DNA from: Lonicera japonica
Taxonomy: Eukaryota; Streptophyta; Magnoliopsida; Dipsacales; Caprifoliaceae
NCBI GenBank assembly: GCA_021464415.1
Contig: CM038465.1
Coordinates: forward strand, 18,383,839-18,447,838
Direction: 5' to 3'
Length of the DNA stretch: 64,000 nt
In this document: positions 45,501 to 57,411 of the stretch, piece after piece
How the letters are laid out: the number at the start of each line of letters is the position of its first letter
Position numbering within the stretch: position 1 is the stretch's first letter
Notes under the pieces: model-generated
What the model saw: only the letters and a program-made list of their open reading frames with translations
Told to the model about the DNA's origin: nothing
Databases searched by the model: none
Translations under genes and position numbers: made by a program

Positions 45501-48398
45501 GCATGCACAAACTGATACGAAAAATGGGTCAGCATATTGATAGTGAGAAGCTTAGAAGGTTGTGGCTTACTGATGATGTCGTACGTGTATTAAAAACCAG
45601 CAAAGTGAGAAGTTCTTCAAACTACAAGTGAGAAGTTCTTCCACATTCCATTTGAATTCTAATTAAGAATAAGTTATCTATATGTATAATGTATATATTT
45701 CATTAATTTCTTACTGATTATATATACTCTATTTCTTGGTTCTTAGGGTACAAAAAACATTGAAGGCATATTACTGCACCCCCAACGTGAACGAAAACTT
45801 ATAGACATCGCGACTGAAGCTTTTAGAGAGATGCACAAGCTAAGGTTATTGGAAGTTCATAATGTTAGGACTCCTCGAGTTCCTGAATATCTTCCGAGTG
45901 AGCTACGGTGGCTTATTTGGGAAGAATTTCCTTCAGAATCTCTGCCACCAAGGTTTGAAGCAGAAAATCTTGTTGGACTTCAATTGTATCAGAGCAGCAT
46001 AGAACGACCTTGGAGAGGGGAAAAGGTAAACTTTTCAATTCCACTCGTTTGAAGATACAATAATTTCTACCTTACTAGTGGCTAAGAATTAAACTCTTTA
46101 CAACTTAATACATTGAATATTTGAATATGTAACAATAAGAAACTCTACCATGAATTTTGCTATGTTGATTACATTTTCAAAAAGAAAGTGGGCTCTTAAT
46201 TTAGGACATTTTAAAAAAGGACTGGTTGATTTCAAATTCAGGCCAATGTATTACTTGTCAAGAAAATAACGTACAAAAGATAAAGAAAAAATGTTTCAAC
46301 AACTTGGGCTAGTTAATTCGGCCACTGTGATCAGTAAAATGCATTAGACTCGCTATTTTATCGTTTTCACTCAACTACTTTTTAGTACAAACTAATTAAT
46401 CAAATACACAAGACCCATGGTTAATTAATCAAATTCAACAGTAGCTTTTCCTTTGTTGTTCCTAACAGATGATGGAGAAGTTGAAGTACATCGACCTTTC
46501 TCATTCTCAAAAGCTAATCAACACTCCAGATTTTACATGGACCCCAAATCTTAAGAGACTGATTCTTGGAGGGTGTAAAAGTTTGGTAGAGGTTCACAGG
46601 TCTGTTGGATTTCTCAAAAGGCTTGCATGCTTAGATTTATCTGGCTGTAGTAATCTTAAAAGCCTTCCGAATAGCATCCACTTGGAATCTCTTGAGACTT
46701 TCAGACTGACAGGCTGCCACAAAATTAAAAAGATCCCTGAGTTCTCTGTGATTATGGAACATTTATCAGAGCTTCATTTGCAAGAAACTGCTATAGGAGA
46801 GCTTCCATCATCAGTTGAACACCTCCCCAATCTCGTTTCGATAGACTTAACGGACTGCAAGAATTTAGCAAATCTTCCAAGTACTTTTTGTAAGTTGAAA
46901 TGTCTGAGAAAACTCTTTCTCTCAAATTGCTCAAAATTTGACAAATTACCAGAGGATCTGGGATACTTAAAATCATTAACAGTGCTTTGTCTAGAAAGAA
47001 CTGCAATTAAAGAGCTACCCTCATCAATTGAACACATCAGTGGGCTTGTTTCGCTACGTCTGATTGACTGCAAGAATCTTCTTAGTCTTCCGAGTGCCAT
47101 TTGTAAGTTGAAACGTTTGGAATATCTCTCTCTTTCCGGGTGCTCAGAACTTGAAACATTACCTGAGGATCTTGGGAGTTTAGGATGTCTTAAGGCACTT
47201 GGTTTGGATGGAACTGCTATTACACACCTACCATTTTCCATTGGAGGTTTGAATAATCTAGGTTTCTTATCCTGCCGCAAAAGCCCTCAACCAAGTACTT
47301 CACCTTTTCAGTTTTTGTTTCCCTTGAAGAGAAAACAGAAGGAAGACCCCACGAGGAGTTTGGTGTTGCTTTCTGTATCAGGTTTACATTCGCTAATCTC
47401 TCTAGATGTCGGCGGTTGCAATATGTTTGATGGAGCGATCCCCAGTGATATTGAGCTGATGTGCTCTTTGGAGATTTTATATCTCGACAGAAACTATTTC
47501 ACCAGAATACCAAGCCTCAATAAACTTTCTCAACTTTCACACCTTTACTTGGATGGTTGCAAAATGCTTTATGCACTCCCTGAGCTTCCATCAAGTATAG
47601 AAGTATTGAGTGCCAATGATTGTCCGTCATTGAGGCTCTTTGCAGATCAATTTACTAACATCAACAACGTGCGCTATGTCTCATTCAGAAATTGCTTACA
47701 ACTGCTCAAGGAGGCGGCCAATGGAGAGTGTAAGAATATAACTAGTACCTTATGGCAGCATCTGACTCAGGTTCTCTATTTCCATACACATGTATAATTT
47801 TCTTTTTTCTTTTTGGGTGTCAGCGTACACAAAGTATTAATTACTAACTACTGACTGAACGGCTGGCTTGATTATCTTGGTACATGAATCTCAGGTTGAT
47901 TTGCTTTATCGAAGCATTTTACTTCCAGGAAGAGATATTCCAGAGTGGTTCCACAAGCAGACTACGGGGACTTCAATTTCATGGAAGCTTCCTTCATATT
48001 GGTCTCATGATAATTTCAAGGGATATGGGTTTTGTATAGCTTTTGACCCAACACACACAGCATTTTCTGGTAGACGAAAAAACATCCCATGTGTTGGGGT
48101 GGAAATCACTATCAGAACCTGCACTAACCGTGAATACCGTCGCCCTATAAATCCAAGCATTATAATAGGGGAAAACCAAAGTATTAGCATGGAGCATGTG
48201 TGTCTGCACTACAAACCTTTTGTCCACGTGTATGGTTTTTGTGACCATACATATTTAGAATGGTGTGAAATTGAGTTTTCTATTAAAAATTCAAGCCCAA
48301 ACGCTGCTGTGGTGACAAAATGGGGAATGGCTCTAGTTCCCAAGTCCCGAGGAGTATACATCGAACCATATTACGAGGACGAGGACAGTGTGGTGTGA
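36566..48398 (+). CDS. TNL2: TIR-NBS-LRR disease resistance protein
   Basis: An intracellular immune receptor, tandem paralogue of TNL1. Exons: 36566-37119, 44530-45604, 45747-46025, 46469-47770 and 47895-48398, all GT/AG, phases 2, 0, 0, 0; 1237 residues. Exons 2 and 3 are exactly as long as in TNL1. The TIR is residues 31-178, with Glu107 in SWCLDEL and a six-Asn run where TNL1 has three. NB-ARC: P-loop GLSGIGKTT at 241-249; LLVLDDV; ITTS at 348-351, where TTR with Arg is usual; GLPLALKVW; FLDIACFFEG; and MHK at 510-512 instead of MHD. The LRRs lack the extra 71-residue module of TNL1. Exon 5 encodes a full C-JID (LLPGRDIPEWF to EPYYEDEDSVV). It appears intact. The odd MHD and sensor residues may affect its activity; expression is not known. 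Confidence 0.93.
37419..37874. mobile_element. Small insertion with CAGAGCCGGG/CAGAGTTGGG ends in TNL2 intron 1
   Basis: Absent from TNL1, where 'gctctaataccatacgcc' is continuous. It is flanked by ACCATA on both sides (37413-37418, 37875-37880). Left end gcagagccggg; right end reverse-complemented tcagagttggg. This is a probable hAT-related non-autonomous element. The repeat length of 6 is short for hAT, so the class is uncertain. Confidence 0.6.
38270..40400. mobile_element. Large non-coding insertion in TNL2 intron 1, retroelement-like
   Basis: Not present in TNL1 intron 1. It is less AT-rich than its surroundings. It carries a direct repeat 'cctcacgtcacgtagaacaa' (at about 39786 and 39832) and a self-complementary pair at 40030-40135. 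No open frame of note. It resembles the untranslated part of a plant LTR retrotransposon, but LTR ends were not found. Confidence 0.4.
42475..44140. other. TNL2-specific insertion in intron 1, class unknown
   Basis: The TNL1 intron is continuous at about 12850-12885, whereas TNL2 carries ~1.6 kb here. The insert has 'gacacgatatgag' and 'gtatcgaccgtgtatcggga' phrases. No terminal repeats were resolved and no coding region is visible. Confidence 0.4.
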
Positions 48399-48529
48399 TG
48401 GTTCAACATATATATTCAAGCAACAGATTCATGTCAGGTTAGTAATCATTTGATTTAGTTCTTTATTTTTTTTATTTTTTAAGAGCAGCTCCACTTCATT
48501 TCCTATCAAAAGTGTATATATATATATGT

Positions 48530-49889
48530 TGAATTGTATAAGAGAAAAAAAAATAAAGAAGAAAGAGACAACGTGAAAGTTGTATTGATAATTGTGTGAT
48601 TACAAAGACTCCCAAAATAGGTATATATATAATTCAAACTAAACCATAAGAAAACAATAAAGGAAAGAAAAGTAAAGGAAATAATTAATTAAGGAAAAAC
48701 TCCATAAATGAAACACCCTATATATGGTATGTTTTGGCCAAGAAAAGCTAAACCCTAATATAATATTGCTTTCCAACACTACCCTCGAAACACAGCCATA
48801 TAGAGTACCATATCCATGTTGCCAATCATCATCGAAAGTCATCTACACCCAAAAACACAGACATATAAATTTGCACCACATAGTAGTGTAGTTTTAAACA
48901 CCACACAACAAGTGCTTTTAAAACTAAGTGTAAGCACTTATAAACACAGGATTTTAACATCACCCAAAAACAAATGAACCTCTACTAAGGTTCAAACCAC
49001 AAAAGGTGAAAAACACCTATCAACAAAGGGCGAAACACCCATTAACATCGTGTGATGGAACAAATCCTATCAACAAATCGTGAGAATCCTATAAACAATG
49101 AGAAGATGAAGTAGGTAAAATAAGGGGTATAAATTAATGACGATCAACAAATATTAGACATAAGAGAATGTTGTCAGGCTCTAAGAAAAATGGAAAGCTA
49201 CCAACCAAGATAAAATCACCAACAATTAAGGAGAGGTATGAATCACTGTAGGTGAACTTTGAAAACCAAGATTGGACTTGAAATATACCATAGTAGAATT
49301 ATGTAACTTTTTTTTTAACCTTTTGTAGAAGTAGCAAACACGACCAACCGACTGCCAAACCGAGAACACTGTTCAAGACAAAAAATGCAATTGTTCACGC
49401 ACTACAGTAAAGTATTGTTCACCGAACTGCCCACCAACACTGTTCACCACACTATTTATCGAGGTAAAAGACGAAACTATGCATATATAACGAAAAGAAA
49501 AGTCTCGTCCTATGGACGACAAGGTGGGTCGCCTGTTGGCAAAAGATGAGGATCTTTTTTAGAACACTCTGATACCAAGTTGAATTATATATGGGAAAAT
49601 AAATAAAGGGAAAAGAGATAACATGAGAGTTATGTTAGAAAATGTATTGATAATTGCGTGATTACAAAGACTCCCAAAGTGGGTTTATATAGAATTCAAA
49701 CTAAACTCTACGATAATAATAAAGGAAAGAAAAGTAAAGGATATAAATAACTAATTAAGCGAAGACTCCGTAAATAAAATACCCTATCTATGTTATATTT
49801 TGATCAAGACAAAATAAACAATAACATAAATAACATAAATACCATAAATAAAATATACTCCCCAAATAATATAATATCGCTTTCCATCA
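48530..49889 (-). mobile_element. Short LTR element (TRIM/LARD-like) downstream of TNL2
   Basis: Two direct repeats, 48530-48778 and 49581-49889, have TGAATT...CA ends on the plus strand. Next to the right one, on the minus strand, is a primer site CTTGGTATCAGAG (49567-49579). Next to the left one is a purine-rich stretch (ttcgagggtag). The interior is about 800 bp with no coding sequence. The orientation is therefore minus. No clear target duplication is seen because the left flank is an AT microsatellite. It lies about 130 bp after the TNL2 stop, so it could sit in or near the transcript's 3' end. Confidence 0.8.
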
Positions 49890-49921
49890 ATATACACACA
49901 TATATGTGTGTATATGCTCTT

Positions 49922-51335
49922 GTTGTAAAAAAATTTAATACTCGCAAGCGTGTGAATCGGTTGATAATATAGCACGTAAGAAAGGTTGATCCCACAAAGG
50001 CTCAAACAGTATGTTTGTTAATTAGCTTGTTAATCTTTCACTAAACTCCTAATCTAGCTAGAAAAAAGTAGTAGAATAAAATAAAATAAAATAAATAAAT
50101 AAAATAAAGCAAGTGAATTAAAGTAATGGAAGTAAATTAAATACTATTATGCAAGATAACAATATCAATGAATTAAATGACTATGGTTTTAGAATTATAC
50201 ATTTAATATCATCTTCCTAAGTATTCATGCACGTAAAATCAACTATTCCATCGCAATAATTTGGTCTCTCGATTCTATTATTTGTGGAAAATAAAATCAT
50301 TCGAATTTAATTAATTTATACAATTGAATTATAATTCTTTTGCAACTAAACTTATGTATATATAAGGTCAAAATACTCACTATATCTATCAAAACTTACT
50401 CTATATCCGCTTTTAACAAACCATAAAGTGAATCTAAGAAAAATAATTGAGAATCTAACTTTATTTTAATCAATTAAAATAGGCATTCAACATGATAAAT
50501 TGTACTTAACATCAGAGCATTAAATTGGTATAGTAAATTGGCATGAATAAGTGTAATAGAATCAATTAAATATACTCATTATAACCTAACACAAATTTAT
50601 GCTAGCATAAAATAAATTAAATAACAAATAAAAAAAAAAAAAAAAAAAAAACTTACTTGACATTAAATTAACCAATAAATAAATCTTCAATCTTAAATCT
50701 TGAATAAAAAACAAAAGGTAATAAAAGAAAAATTTAAGAAAAGATAACAGAAGGAAGTGAATGGCAATAAAGCACTGCCGAATTGCCCAACGATTGTGCA
50801 CGGCTGCCTCAAATTTGCTGCTGCTATTGCTCTTTAAATAATTGTATGTGTAGATTTTCAATTAAATAATTCTATTGGGCTTTTTTTTTTTTGCTTTCCA
50901 AATGGGTTTAGACACGGCCAACTTTACACACTTGCATATAGGCTTGGCTAGCTATACTTGGATTGAGCCTACTTGAGTGCACTTCGTTGAATTTTTACCT
51001 TATTAAATTGTTGAATTTGGTGTCGCAATTTTAGGCCTTGAGATCGTTTAATTTAGAAAGGTGCTGAACTGCAAAGTTATAGATCTCGAAATCCTCTTCA
51101 AAATGGGCTCAAGAATCGCATAATTTGAAGTTCCGAGTAAGAAGTTATACATCTAAAAGTATTGAATCACTTTAGATTTCTTCACATGCTTTAATTTCTC
51201 TATTTTTCTCAATCTTCTCCAACTCTTTTCTAATACATGAGAAGTACCGAAAATATAAATATTAGTAATAATATATGCTATTTATTGTATAAAATACTAG
51301 ATTAAAATATACCAATTTATTGGTACATCGTCTCT
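49922..51335 (-). mobile_element. Retroelement remnant, inverted relative to the copy at 18.1-18.9 kb
   Basis: The minus strand from about 50760 to 49922 matches 18062-18858 in order. It extends further right (to about 51.3 kb), with text such as 'ggccttgagatcg' and 'gaagttccgagtaagaagtt'. It contains a 19-base A run near 50632. No coding sequence; the 91-codon minus-strand frame at 50586-50861 spans the homopolymer and is rejected. Confidence 0.55.
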
Positions 51336-51354
51336 ATCACTACAAATTAGGGAA

Positions 51355-51500
51355 TTGGTTTTTTTTTTTTTTTTGGTCTTTACCGAGCAGTGTCCAAGTC
51401 CGGGCCAGCTTGCGCACACCTCGACTTTGACTAATTTGCTCCGCTCCGGGAACTCGCACAAGGCGGTAAAGAGCGTGGCCCAAGTGAGTTTTATATCCTA
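51355..51500. repeat. Short GC-richer dispersed repeat after a T run
   Basis: A T17 run followed by 'ggtctttaccgagcagtgtc', 'gggccagcttgcgcacac' and 'gggaactcgcacaaggcgg'. The composition differs sharply from the surroundings and resembles a repeat common in dicot genomes, possibly SINE-related. This is family recollection only; no target duplication is seen. Confidence 0.35.
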
Positions 51501-52470
51501 AAAATGTATAATTAAAAACATCCACAACAATGGCCAATGTATGTTAAGTGGGATAAAGATCCCACCTTGTGCATTCCTTACAATGATTCAGCATTAAAAT
51601 AAGCGAGCGAGAGATCGATGTACCGTGCAGCCTGCTGAAGAGAAATGGGCAACATATATATCCCTCTAACATACACAAAATAGACAAAACAACAAATTAC
51701 CAACAATAAAACATCATATCAATAATCTAACCATTAGTTTTTACTTTATATAAATAGTCATTAACATGTTTATCATAAAATTTATTCGTCACTACTTTAC
51801 GTCATGGTAAGTTTTAAATCAAAATCAATTTATAAGCTTTCCATAACATATGAGTAGTTTAAAATTCATATTCACTTGCCATGAAAGCCAAATCAAAGAA
51901 TAAACCCATCAATTTTATCAATTTATAATAGTATACCACAATCTAGCAAACATTTCCATCTTGACGGGTTTAAAGTCAAATTATGGGGATTCACATGTAT
52001 ACGAGAGGAAAACTTGTTGGATCATCAAATCAAAACAATAATAAACCCAAATCAATCATAAACAACAAATAATCCAACCCAAATCTCATGCATGCATGCA
52101 TACAAATTAACCCTAGCTACTCTAGAATGGACGCTAGAGCTCCAGTGAGGTCGCTGCTCTAGTGACCACTACTGGATATTCGGTGACCTAATTAGGCCGG
52201 AACTCCGATGGGTGGCGGAAGTTGGTGAAGGTTAGCAACCATCAATGGTAATAAGAAAAAAAGATTGCAATAAAGATATAATTGAGCATTCGAAAAAAAG
52301 AAAGGAAAATGTATCCTTTTAATGGAAAAAGATGTCAAATTGTCTTAAAGGAAATATTGAAAGAAGTCTTCCATATAGCATGAAATAAAGAATTGTCACT
52401 GTTTTGAATATAATTAGGGCTAAAGCACCTATGATATCTTTTAATAAAAAATAATTTATTAAAAAGTAAA
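51501..52470. other. Intergenic sequence
   Basis: No gene or clear element. A 'catgcatgcatgcat' run lies at 52089-52104, and a segment 52130-52240 of higher GC reads 'ctccagtgaggtcgctgct' without an open frame. Confidence 0.5.
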
Positions 52471-52479
52471 GGCCAAGAC

Positions 52480-53028
52480 GAGGGGTGTGCACGGTTTGAT
52501 TAACCGAACCGAGCAGTTAAACCGGCAACCGAACCAACCCTTTAGTTTCATGCCTTTGTTCAACTGAATCGAACCATCAGAAAGGCTAAAACAGACTATG
52601 GCTGGTTCGGGCAGTCGGTGTTTGTTGGTTTCGGCCTTGGGCCTAAATTATTGTTTTGGGCCATTGGTTTAAATTATTTTGAATTTTTTGGGTAAGTTTT
52701 TCAATCTCGTGGGCCTTTTTTTTCTTGTTGAATGTTTAGGCATTTTCTTTTTTAAAATATTTATTATTCTTGCGCTTTTTAAAAAAAATAAAATGCAACT
52801 TATATTGTTTTAAAGAAAATAGCTCATTAGTTATGTACGCCGAACTGATAGAAATACAATAAGTGTACTAGTCGGTTCAGTTTGGTTTTTATCTATTTTA
52901 TACATCAAAAACTCAACAACTGTACCGACCTACTTCGGTTATCCAATTTTTTAACCGAACCAAACCACAAAGCTTGATCAAAGCAGCTTATTTCGGACCC
53001 GTTCATTTCGGTTTTTTGCACACCCATA
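52480..53028. mobile_element. hAT-type MITE with perfect 8-bp target duplication
   Basis: GCCAAGAC flanks both sides (52472-52479, 53029-53036). The ends are imperfect inverted repeats: gaggggtgtgcacggttt, and reverse-complemented tatgggtgtgcaaaaaac. Both sides carry AACCGAACC-type repeats in opposite orientation. No transposase. The 8-bp duplication is the hAT signature. Confidence 0.9.
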
Positions 53029-53036
53029 GCCAAGAC

Positions 53037-54145
53037 CCTTACTCAATATAATTTATCATTAAGAAAATTGATGAATAATTTCAAGAACAATGTCAGAGAC
53101 ATCATCGCATCACCATTCTAGATTTTTATTTAAGACTCGACATTGAAGAAGATTTTTAATACCATATCTTTAAACATGCTTATATATATACATATATATA
53201 TATATGTCCATGTTCTTGATAAATCCATTTCATATTTACATCGGAGATCACTCTAGCTTTATCACACGTAATCTAATTTTATATTCTTATAATTATTATG
53301 CTTTGAATGTGCAGTTCTCTAAAATTCAAGGAATTGAACAAGTTGTGAACTAGAGATGGGGAGGAACAAGGACCAATTAATTACATAAAACTTTTAGGTA
53401 TCGGTCTCCTTCTCTTCCTTCTCTTTAAACTACTTGATTTTATCCACCATTTGTATAATAATAATAATGAATAAAAACTCGACTACAGATTGTGTTCTTG
53501 AACTATATATTTTCTGCTTAGGTTAGTGATTTATTTTCTGGAAGTTATACATTTCTATGTGTGGACCATTTATGTCATTGATCGATTTATATTGAAGTCT
53601 AAGGTTAAACAACTAATTAAGAGATCAATTAATATTGAATGAGTTGTATGTTTTGGCTTCATTCTAGCTAAAAATTTTGGTTTCTACGTGAGTATATATG
53701 TTGTTGATGTTGTTTTATTTATTTATTTATTTTTGGTTTTTGTTTTTGTTTTTGTCTAGCATGAATTTTTTTGGGTCGTATTTATCAAGAGGACAAATGA
53801 GCAGGAGAGGAATGACTGGTACATGAACAAGCTGTTTGAATTTTGTCTATTTAGAATGTAATTAAGGAGTGTCTAATGGCTAAACTTATATATATATATA
53901 GTTTCCAGGATACGCAAAGGCAACAGTAATTTGATGAATTTTTGTGATTCTGTTAATTTTAATAATTTTTTCTTTATCTTTTGAAATTTTTTACAAGTGG
54001 GGTTTAATTTTTAATGTTTTAAAAGTACAATCCTTTTTATCTTTTCAAAAAAAAATTATTATATTTTTCATCTCTCAATCATGTAGTCCCCACCACACAT
54101 TCTGCTCACGTGAGTGGGTTTCCATGTGAATAAAAAAATATTTCA
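53037..54145. other. Intergenic sequence
   Basis: No gene is recognised. TA microsatellites lie at about 53180-53203 and 53888-53901. The 61-codon frame at 53944-54129 is AT-rich and unsupported. Confidence 0.5.
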
Positions 54146-55053
54146 TTTCTTCTCTAAAATGACTACTCTAAAGATGCTTTCTAGTGGGTTCCATCCTTTG
54201 TCTTAAATGAGATAAAAAGTTATACTTGAAAATGTTTTTCAAAAAAATAAAAATAAAAATTAATAAATAGTATATTTTAGAAATAAGAGCTTAGATATTA
54301 TTATTATTTTAAAATAAGTGTTTGTATATTAATAGTGTTTTGAAATAAGGGATTTGACTGAGTACAAACTTAACTTTGTCATCAAAACAATTTAATGCAA
54401 TTTGTTTATATGTTTTAATAAGTATATTCTTATGTTTCATTAATCAAACTTTAAAACAATTTTAAATAAATACAAATACTTAATAATATTTTAGAAAATA
54501 AGGAGTGCAAACTTAACTTTGCATAACTTCGAAAAATTATTATTAGGTTTTGAATATGTAATTTGTTAAAATTATTCTAACGCACCGCCAATAAAATACT
54601 TATTTATAATATTATGCTAAAAAAATGTAGTACAAACTTAATTTTGCATAATTCTGTAAAAAATACAATTTAAAAATCTACAGCATAGTTAACTTGGCAC
54701 TCCTTTTGGAATTTGTGAAATATAGGCCCTTAATTTATAAAAATATTATTCCCTGTTTCTATATCCATCAAAAAAACTCTACTGCAAATTTATAAAAATA
54801 TTATTCCTTGTTTCTATTCCCTATTTATAAAAATCTACTGCAAAGTTCAAACAAGTCCTATTTTTAATAGCTCGATTTTGCACATGATTTAAGGATATAT
54901 CCATCAAAAAAAAATTGCAATAGTAAATCTATAGCTAATGTCTCTAACTTCATTGTTTAAAGAAATAATACAAATATCTAAATTAAGAACTTAAACTAAA
55001 TTTTTACTACTAAAGCAGGTTCATTTCTTCAATTCTCACAAATTGATATTTTA
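54146..55053. repeat. Right copy of the window's left-edge segment
   Basis: Matches 1-767 and 1304-1375, and runs uninterrupted across the site where the left copy has the Cassandra element. A ~55-bp phrase with 'aaaaatattattcc' is locally repeated at 54735-54830. Confidence 0.75.
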
Positions 55054-57411
55054 TGGATTGATTACGTTCGGAACTAAACTGGCACCAAGTCCAGTCTCCT
55101 TAAAATAGTTACGCCACCCATCGGTTGTGCTTTGAGGCTGCTAAATGGCGTCTGTTTTCTAGGATGAAACGGTACTTCAGTGTTACCTAAGCACCTCGAT
55201 ACACTGAATGAACTGAATTTGTTTGAATCTTACCACCAGAGAAGAACCTACGAACTAGAGCAGAGACGAAGTAGGTATAGAGGTTCAGTAGAGAGGAGAT
55301 TTCGAGATTGAGAATATTTTTTGTGAATGTGTGTCCAAAGGTCTCATTTTAATTCAAATGGGAAATAATAACCTTTAACATGGCCATTGACAATTAAGTG
55401 GCAATTTAATTGAGATAAATGCAATCAATTCAAAATTTAAATTAGAACAAATTAATGTCTCGGGTGCAAAACGTAACCCACGCAAGGCGTGCTTTTCGGT
55501 CCGACATTCGAGTCCAAAACTTCTCAATAAGGCATGTTGACCTTGAAGATCTTAATCTTATTTTGATAATAACAATAAATTAATCATGTGTAATTTAACA
55601 TGTTCTTGATATAAGATTATAGATTTCTTATTTGGAAAATCAAGAATAGCATGATTGTTCAAAGGAAGTTTGACAAGGATCATTCAATCAATATCCGATC
55701 AAGTCAACGAGGCATTCGACTAAAACCGATCTACCCGAATTCAGATCATTCTTCTACAAGCGTTGGACAAAACAAGAAGATCAATCTCATCACCCACAAG
55801 CTAGCAATGCAAATCCATGAAGCACAAAGATCAAGAATCATATGCAAAAGCTTCAAGGGAAAAGTTTCAAGTGAAGAATCAATTTGAAGAAACAAATCGA
55901 AGCATTCGAAGACTCATCTATTCGGTAATTGAATGTTTGCTTAGGATTAATGTAAAGTTTCTTAATTGATTGATTATATAGCTCAAAAATATTCTTGCAT
56001 CTTTTAAAGATTGATTCAAACTAGCTTGAAATTGAATTTATTTGAAAAACATCATTTTACAAAAACCGAGTTTCAAAATAAATTCATATTAATTTTAAAT
56101 GATCATATTTTAAGCTATAATAAAAATGGGTATCTTAGAAACATATATTAGAGGTTCAAAAATCATTAGAATTTTATTTGGAACTAAATTATTAAATTGG
56201 AAAAATATTTTTATTTTTCGTTTAAAATTCGCTCAATTTTTGCCCAGTTTTGATCTAACGGTAAAATGGAGGCCTTACCGACCTCCGATCATTTTGAAAT
56301 TTTTACAGTAGTTAGACAACATCTCCTGGCAATTTTGATTAAAATTGAAGCATGATCCAACGGTCTAATTGAGAGAAATTAACAAAATAATTTTGAATGT
56401 TTTTGTCAAAACTAACTGTTGGAAAGTTTGAAAATGTATACCTTGGAGCCAAAACCTCTCTTAATCATCCCCAACGGCCATATAATTTTGTAAGCTATAA
56501 ATATGATGTCTTAGACATGTTTTAACACACTCGAATCATTCTACAAACTCATTTTACATATATACAAAGTTATTCAAGTATTCAATTCATTTAATTGATG
56601 AATCTTTCATTTTTGAGCTATATACTTTGATCAATTTTGATATCTCTTAGTGTCAGTTTCATTTGTATTTTGTTATACACAAGAGAGATATTGTACATTG
56701 GTGTTAGCCACCAAAACTTATTCAAATCATATTTGTGAGAGTTGTATCTCATAGGTTAGCAATAGGATATCTTGTGAGAGTATTGTGATGTAGCAATACT
56801 TGTAGAGTGTGTGAGAAAAATACACTTGTAGTGGTTTGATCTTCATCCGGAAGGAGATCGGTTTTAGTGGAAGTTCTCTGGGAACTAACCGAGCGCGGAG
56901 TAGGGGGAACAAGCCGAACCGTGCGGACAAAAAATCTTGGATTTCGATTGGTTTAATCTTTCTAACTCAATCTCTTTATTATTGATTATTTTGTTATTGC
57001 TTACATTCCTTGATATTTATTTGTTAAGTAAATTGTTTTACTTAAACTTTTTGAAAAGATTTTTAAATTCCGCATTTAGTTTTATAAACCCTATTCACCC
57101 CCCCCCCCTCTAGGGTATTTTCCGACCTACAAGGCACTCTCAAGAGTTTACTTATAAACCCTTTAAACTTTTTATTTTTTTCCAATGTGGGATTTCCCAC
57201 TTTTAATGCATTTTTTCATTTCAACTTGCTCACTTTGAATGACAATTTCTCATTCACCCCTTAATCATTTTGAGCATATAATTATATGATTTCAATGTAC
57301 TCTCGTAGGAGAACACAAATATATAAAGAACTTCCAAAACCGAGTGCAAAGTCTTATTACTAAATTGCCCTCAAAATAGTAAAAAATGTGATTTTCATAC
57401 CCATTTTTCTA
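55054..57411. mobile_element. Composite insertion in the right duplicated block
   Basis: Absent from the left copy near position 1377. It consists of an unidentified non-coding repeat (55054-55534 and 57137-57411, with text such as 'gttacgccacccatcggttg' and 'ccaatgtgggatttcccac') split by a solo LTR. The ORF at 55651-55887 lies inside the solo LTR and is not a recognised protein. Confidence 0.6.
55535..57131. mobile_element. 1.6 kb solo LTR
   Basis: Begins TGTTGACCTTGAAG and ends CCGACCTACA, with an exact 5-bp target duplication AGGCA (55530-55534, 57132-57136). The end contains a C run and 'ctctagggtattttcc', a pattern common at the 3' edge of plant LTRs. No second LTR or internal coding region is present, so it is probably the product of LTR-LTR recombination. 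Strand is not assigned with certainty. Confidence 0.88.

Noticed and set aside
49790..50005. Three short frames near a TA-rich tract
   Set aside because: They overlap the LTR edge of the small element and simple sequence; no protein features.
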